A stretch of 42,007 nt of DNA from Candidatus Rokuibacteriota bacterium (GTDB taxonomy: Bacteria > Methylomirabilota > Methylomirabilia > Rokubacteriales > CSP1-6), in the NCBI GenBank assembly GCA_003220685.1, contig QHTE01000072.1, positions 1 through 42,007 on the forward strand, given 5' to 3'. The first letter of the stretch is position 1. Each line of letters begins with the position of its first letter. Both the position numbers and the translations under genes were made by a program. The notes below the pieces were generated by a model. The model was given only the letters and a program-made list of their open reading frames with translations, had not been told where the DNA came from and made no database searches. Below, piece by piece: positions 39,649 through 42,007 of the stretch.

Positions 39649-42007
39649 TACTTCGACTGGGTCAGCGCGCGCAGTGTCTCCTCCAGGCGTCTCTGCTCGG
39701 CGCCGTAGGCCGCCCAGTCGCCCCGCCGCAGCGCGTCCTGCGCCCGGTTCCAGATCTCCCAGGCCCGCTGGCCGAGCTGGCGGGCGCCGACCGTGCCGTC
39801 TGGCGGCGCGTCGGACGGAGGCGCCGCGGCGGCGGCCGTGACGGCCAGACGCCCGCCGAAGATGCGCGAGAGGGACTGTTCGAGCGTCGGCTCCATCGCG
39901 ATCTGGTTCCCGTACGCGACGATCACCCGGCGGAGCTCGGGGAGCGCTCCTTGCTCGGAGGCCGCGAGGTAGAGCGGCTGGACGTAGATGAGCGACTGGT
40001 CGATCGGGATCGCCAGCAAGGAGCCGCGGATGACCGTCGAGCCGCGCTGGTTCCAGAGAGCGAGCTGCTGCGAGATGACGGGATCCTGGTCGATCCGCGC
40101 GTCGATCTGCCGCGGCCCGTACACGAGCTTCTGCTTGGGGAAGTTGAAGACGATCAGCCGGCCGTAGTTCGGCGGGTCGGAGCGCGCGGCCATCCAGGCG
40201 ATCATGTTGTCGCGGCGCGCAGGGTTGAACAGCGTGAGCAGGATGAACTCCTCCTTCTGCTCGCCCGGCAGCCGCATGATCGTGTAGTAGGGCTCCATGT
40301 CGCGGTCGCGCCCTTCGATGGCCCGCCGCGGCACCGCCCAGAGGTCTTCCTTGTTGTAGAACACCTGGGGATCGAGCATGTGGTACGTCGCGTACTTCCG
40401 CGCCTGGATCGCGAAGAAATCCTCGGGATAGCGGATATGGCGGCGGAGCGCCTCCGGCATCTGGTCGAGCGGCTTGAGGAGGCCGGAGAATGCGCGGCCG
40501 TAGGCGCGCACAATCGGGTCCGTGTCGTCGGCTCGATAGAACGTCACCGTGCCGTCGTAGGCGTCCATCGTCACCTTCACCGAGTTCCGGATGTAGTTGC
40601 CGACGCCGGGCACGGGATCCGAGTACGGATAGCGGTCGGTCGTCGTGTAGCCGTCGAGCATCCAGACCAGGCGCCCGTCGTCGTTGATGACCATGTACGG
40701 GTCGCGGTCGAAGCGGAAAAACGGCGCGATCTGCCGCACGCGCTGGCCCACCGTGCGGTACATCATGATGCGGCTCTGCTCGGTGAGGTCGTTGGACAGC
40801 AGGATCTTGATCTCGCCGAACCGCATCGCGAACGCGACCTTGCGGAAGAACGACGAGAGCGGGATGCCGCCCAGGCCGGAGTAGCTCGTGTAGACGTTCT
40901 GGTCGCCCGAGGGGTAGTCGAGCTCCTGGGACTTGGTCTTGACCAGGACGTACTCGTTCGACACCTCCCCGTAGTAGATCTGGGGCCGCGTGATCTTCGG
41001 AAAGCCGCCCGACGACTGCGGCGGGATGTCCTTGACGAGGAACTCGGGCAATCCCTCGGCGGTGATGCGGTTGACCGGCCCGACCACCGCGCCGTAGCCG
41101 TGCGTGAAGGTCAGGTGCTCGTTGATCCAGATCCGCGACTGGAGGTGCTGGTACGAGAGCTCGCGGGGCGACAGCATGAGCTGCCGGTACTCGCCGTTCA
41201 CGACGTAGCGGTCGTTGTCCACGTCGACGAACTTGTAGTAGGTCCGGATCTCCTGGAGCTGCGCGAACGTGCGGAGCAAGGGGCGGTAGTCCCACAACCG
41301 GATGTTCTTGACGGTGGCGGCGTTGCGCTCGAGCGCGCGCGCGTCGAGCGCCTCGTCGGCCGGGAACTCGCGCTCGACGATCCGGTCCAGGCCGTACGCC
41401 TGGCGGGTCATCCGGATGTTGTGGCCGATGAAGGGCCGCTCGGCCGCAAGCTCGTTGGGCGTGACGCGGAGGCGCTGCAGGAGCGCCGGATAGATGCCCA
41501 GGCCGACCACCCAGACCAGCGCCAGCGCGATCAGGCCGCCGGCGACCAGGCGCAGTCCCGACCGCGCGATCTGGGCGAGGCACGCGACGGCGCACAGCGC
41601 CGCGAAGACCGCGAGCGCGCCGAGCACGGGCAGCGACGCGTAGATGTCGGTGTAGGCCGCGCCGAACACGATGCCGCGGGGCGAGAAGACCAGCTCGAAC
41701 CGGTCGAGCCAGAACCCGATGGCCTTGAGCCCGAGCGCCACGGTGCCGAGGACGAGCAGGTGCGAGCGGGCGCCGGCCGCCAGCCGCGGGCCCCGGCTCG
41801 TCAGCACGAGGCTCCGCTGGAGCACGTAGACGGCCAGGGTCAGGACGATCGTCGCGATGCCGAGCGTGAGCGCCCAGCCGTGCACGAGCCGCCACAGCGG
41901 CAAGACGAAGACGAAGAAGCTCAGGTCGTAGCCGAACAGCGGGTCGACGGTGCCGAACGGCGTGGCGTTGAGGTAGCCGAGCACCGTCTCCCAGTGGACG
42001 GTGGCGC
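39648..42007 (-). CDS. UPF0182 family membrane protein, N-terminus cut by the window edge
   Basis: About 786 residues are visible; the start lies past the right edge (the frame is open to 42007, reading W-E-T-V-L-G-Y-L-N at its beginning). Family members are about 900-1000 residues, so some 100-200 are missing. The visible N-terminal part has the family pattern DPLFGYDLSFFVFVLPLWR and four further hydrophobic segments. A large extracytoplasmic domain follows, with NIRLWDYRPLL, YYKFVDVDNDRYVVNGEYRQLMLSPRELS, FTHGYGAVVGPVNRITAEGLPEFLVKDIPP and PYMVINDDGRLVWMLDGYTTTDRYPYS, all highly characteristic. The C-terminal 70 residues are helical. Function is unknown; envelope location is clear. Coupled to the dehydrogenase downstream. 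Confidence 0.93.
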   Translation of the reverse strand, partial: ATVHWETVLGYLNATPFGTVDPLFGYDLSFFVFVLPLWRLVHGWALTLGIATIVLTLAVYVLQRSLVLTSRGPRLAAGARSHLLVLGTVALGLKAIGFWLDRFELVFSPRGIVFGAAYTDIYASLPVLGALAVFAALCAVACLAQIARSGLRLVAGGLIALALVWVVGLGIYPALLQRLRVTPNELAAERPFIGHNIRMTRQAYGLDRIVEREFPADEALDARALERNAATVKNIRLWDYRPLLRTFAQLQEIRTYYKFVDVDNDRYVVNGEYRQLMLSPRELSYQHLQSRIWINEHLTFTHGYGAVVGPVNRITAEGLPEFLVKDIPPQSSGGFPKITRPQIYYGEVSNEYVLVKTKSQELDYPSGDQNVYTSYSGLGGIPLSSFFRKVAFAMRFGEIKILLSNDLTEQSRIMMYRTVGQRVRQIAPFFRFDRDPYMVINDDGRLVWMLDGYTTTDRYPYSDPVPGVGNYIRNSVKVTMDAYDGTVTFYRADDTDPIVRAYGRAFSGLLKPLDQMPEALRRHIRYPEDFFAIQARKYATYHMLDPQVFYNKEDLWAVPRRAIEGRDRDMEPYYTIMRLPGEQKEEFILLTLFNPARRDNMIAWMAARSDPPNYGRLIVFNFPKQKLVYGPRQIDARIDQDPVISQQLALWNQRGSTVIRGSLLAIPIDQSLIYVQPLYLAASEQGALPELRRVIVAYGNQIAMEPTLEQSLSRIFGGRLAVTAAAAAPPSDAPPDGTVGARQLGQRAWEIWNRAQDALRRGDWAAYGAEQRRLEETLRALTQSK

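Noticed and set aside
38407..39708. 433-codon open frame on the plus strand opposite the D-2-hydroxyacid dehydrogenase
   Set aside because: No motif, shadow-like composition, and it would run through the coupled stop/start of two real genes.

Overview
The window is GC-rich, gene-dense DNA (about 65-70% G+C by eye) from a diderm bacterium. Genes commonly overlap by 4 bases and GTG starts are frequent. The gene set includes LPS export (a fused LptF-LptG), a GuaB3-type IMP dehydrogenase, an archaeal-type fructose-1,6-bisphosphate aldolase/phosphatase, a UPF0182 membrane protein, and a peptide-type ABC uptake system next to a Rieske oxygenase. Together these resemble soil or subsurface lineages such as Candidatus Rokubacteria (Methylomirabilota). 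That placement is an inference from gene content, not from a marker-gene tree. No rRNA, tRNA, CRISPR array, transposase or phage gene was found, and no gene-free stretch exceeds 300 bases.

Layout. (1) 1-1405: start of a DUF151 nuclease gene and miaB, on the minus strand. (2) 1532-3930: an arsenic operon, arsR-arsM-aquaporin-arsN1, with two matching ArsR boxes and a probably leaderless arsR. (3) 4056-6683: FBP aldolase/phosphatase divergent from a SorC/CggR-type sugar-phosphate regulator, with a shared AT-rich operator region. (4) 6693-19281, minus strand: a long housekeeping block. In transcription order it holds a secreted protein of unknown function, valS, birA, coaX, then from a near-consensus promoter guaB3-guaA-dnaE-accA. 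(5) 19304-21667: lptF and lptG as one reading frame. (6) 21681-30615: a catabolic/uptake operon with a ketopantoate-reductase-like enzyme, an atypical M28 hydrolase, an oligopeptide-type binding protein and two permeases (no ATPase genes), an isocitrate lyase/PEP mutase homologue, a Rieske oxygenase and a lone HicB-like protein. Copies of an intergenic repeat lie inside this operon. (7) 30648-36254: a surface-polysaccharide module that begins behind a sigma-54-type promoter with upstream palindromes. It holds a three-part glycoside hydrolase-glycosyltransferase fusion, an MsbA-like ABC exporter and a SAM methyltransferase, and it faces two tandem paralogous glycosyltransferases on the minus strand (36266-38592). 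(8) 38644-42007: a D-2-hydroxyacid dehydrogenase translationally coupled to a UPF0182 membrane protein that runs off the right edge.

The parts that look least ordinary are the pump-less arsenic operon with its mirrored control sites, the LptF-LptG fusion, the sigma-54-controlled GH-GT2 fusion, and the catabolic operon, which has two enzymes lacking family-typical catalytic residues. All functional statements come from reading motifs by eye. No database search was run.
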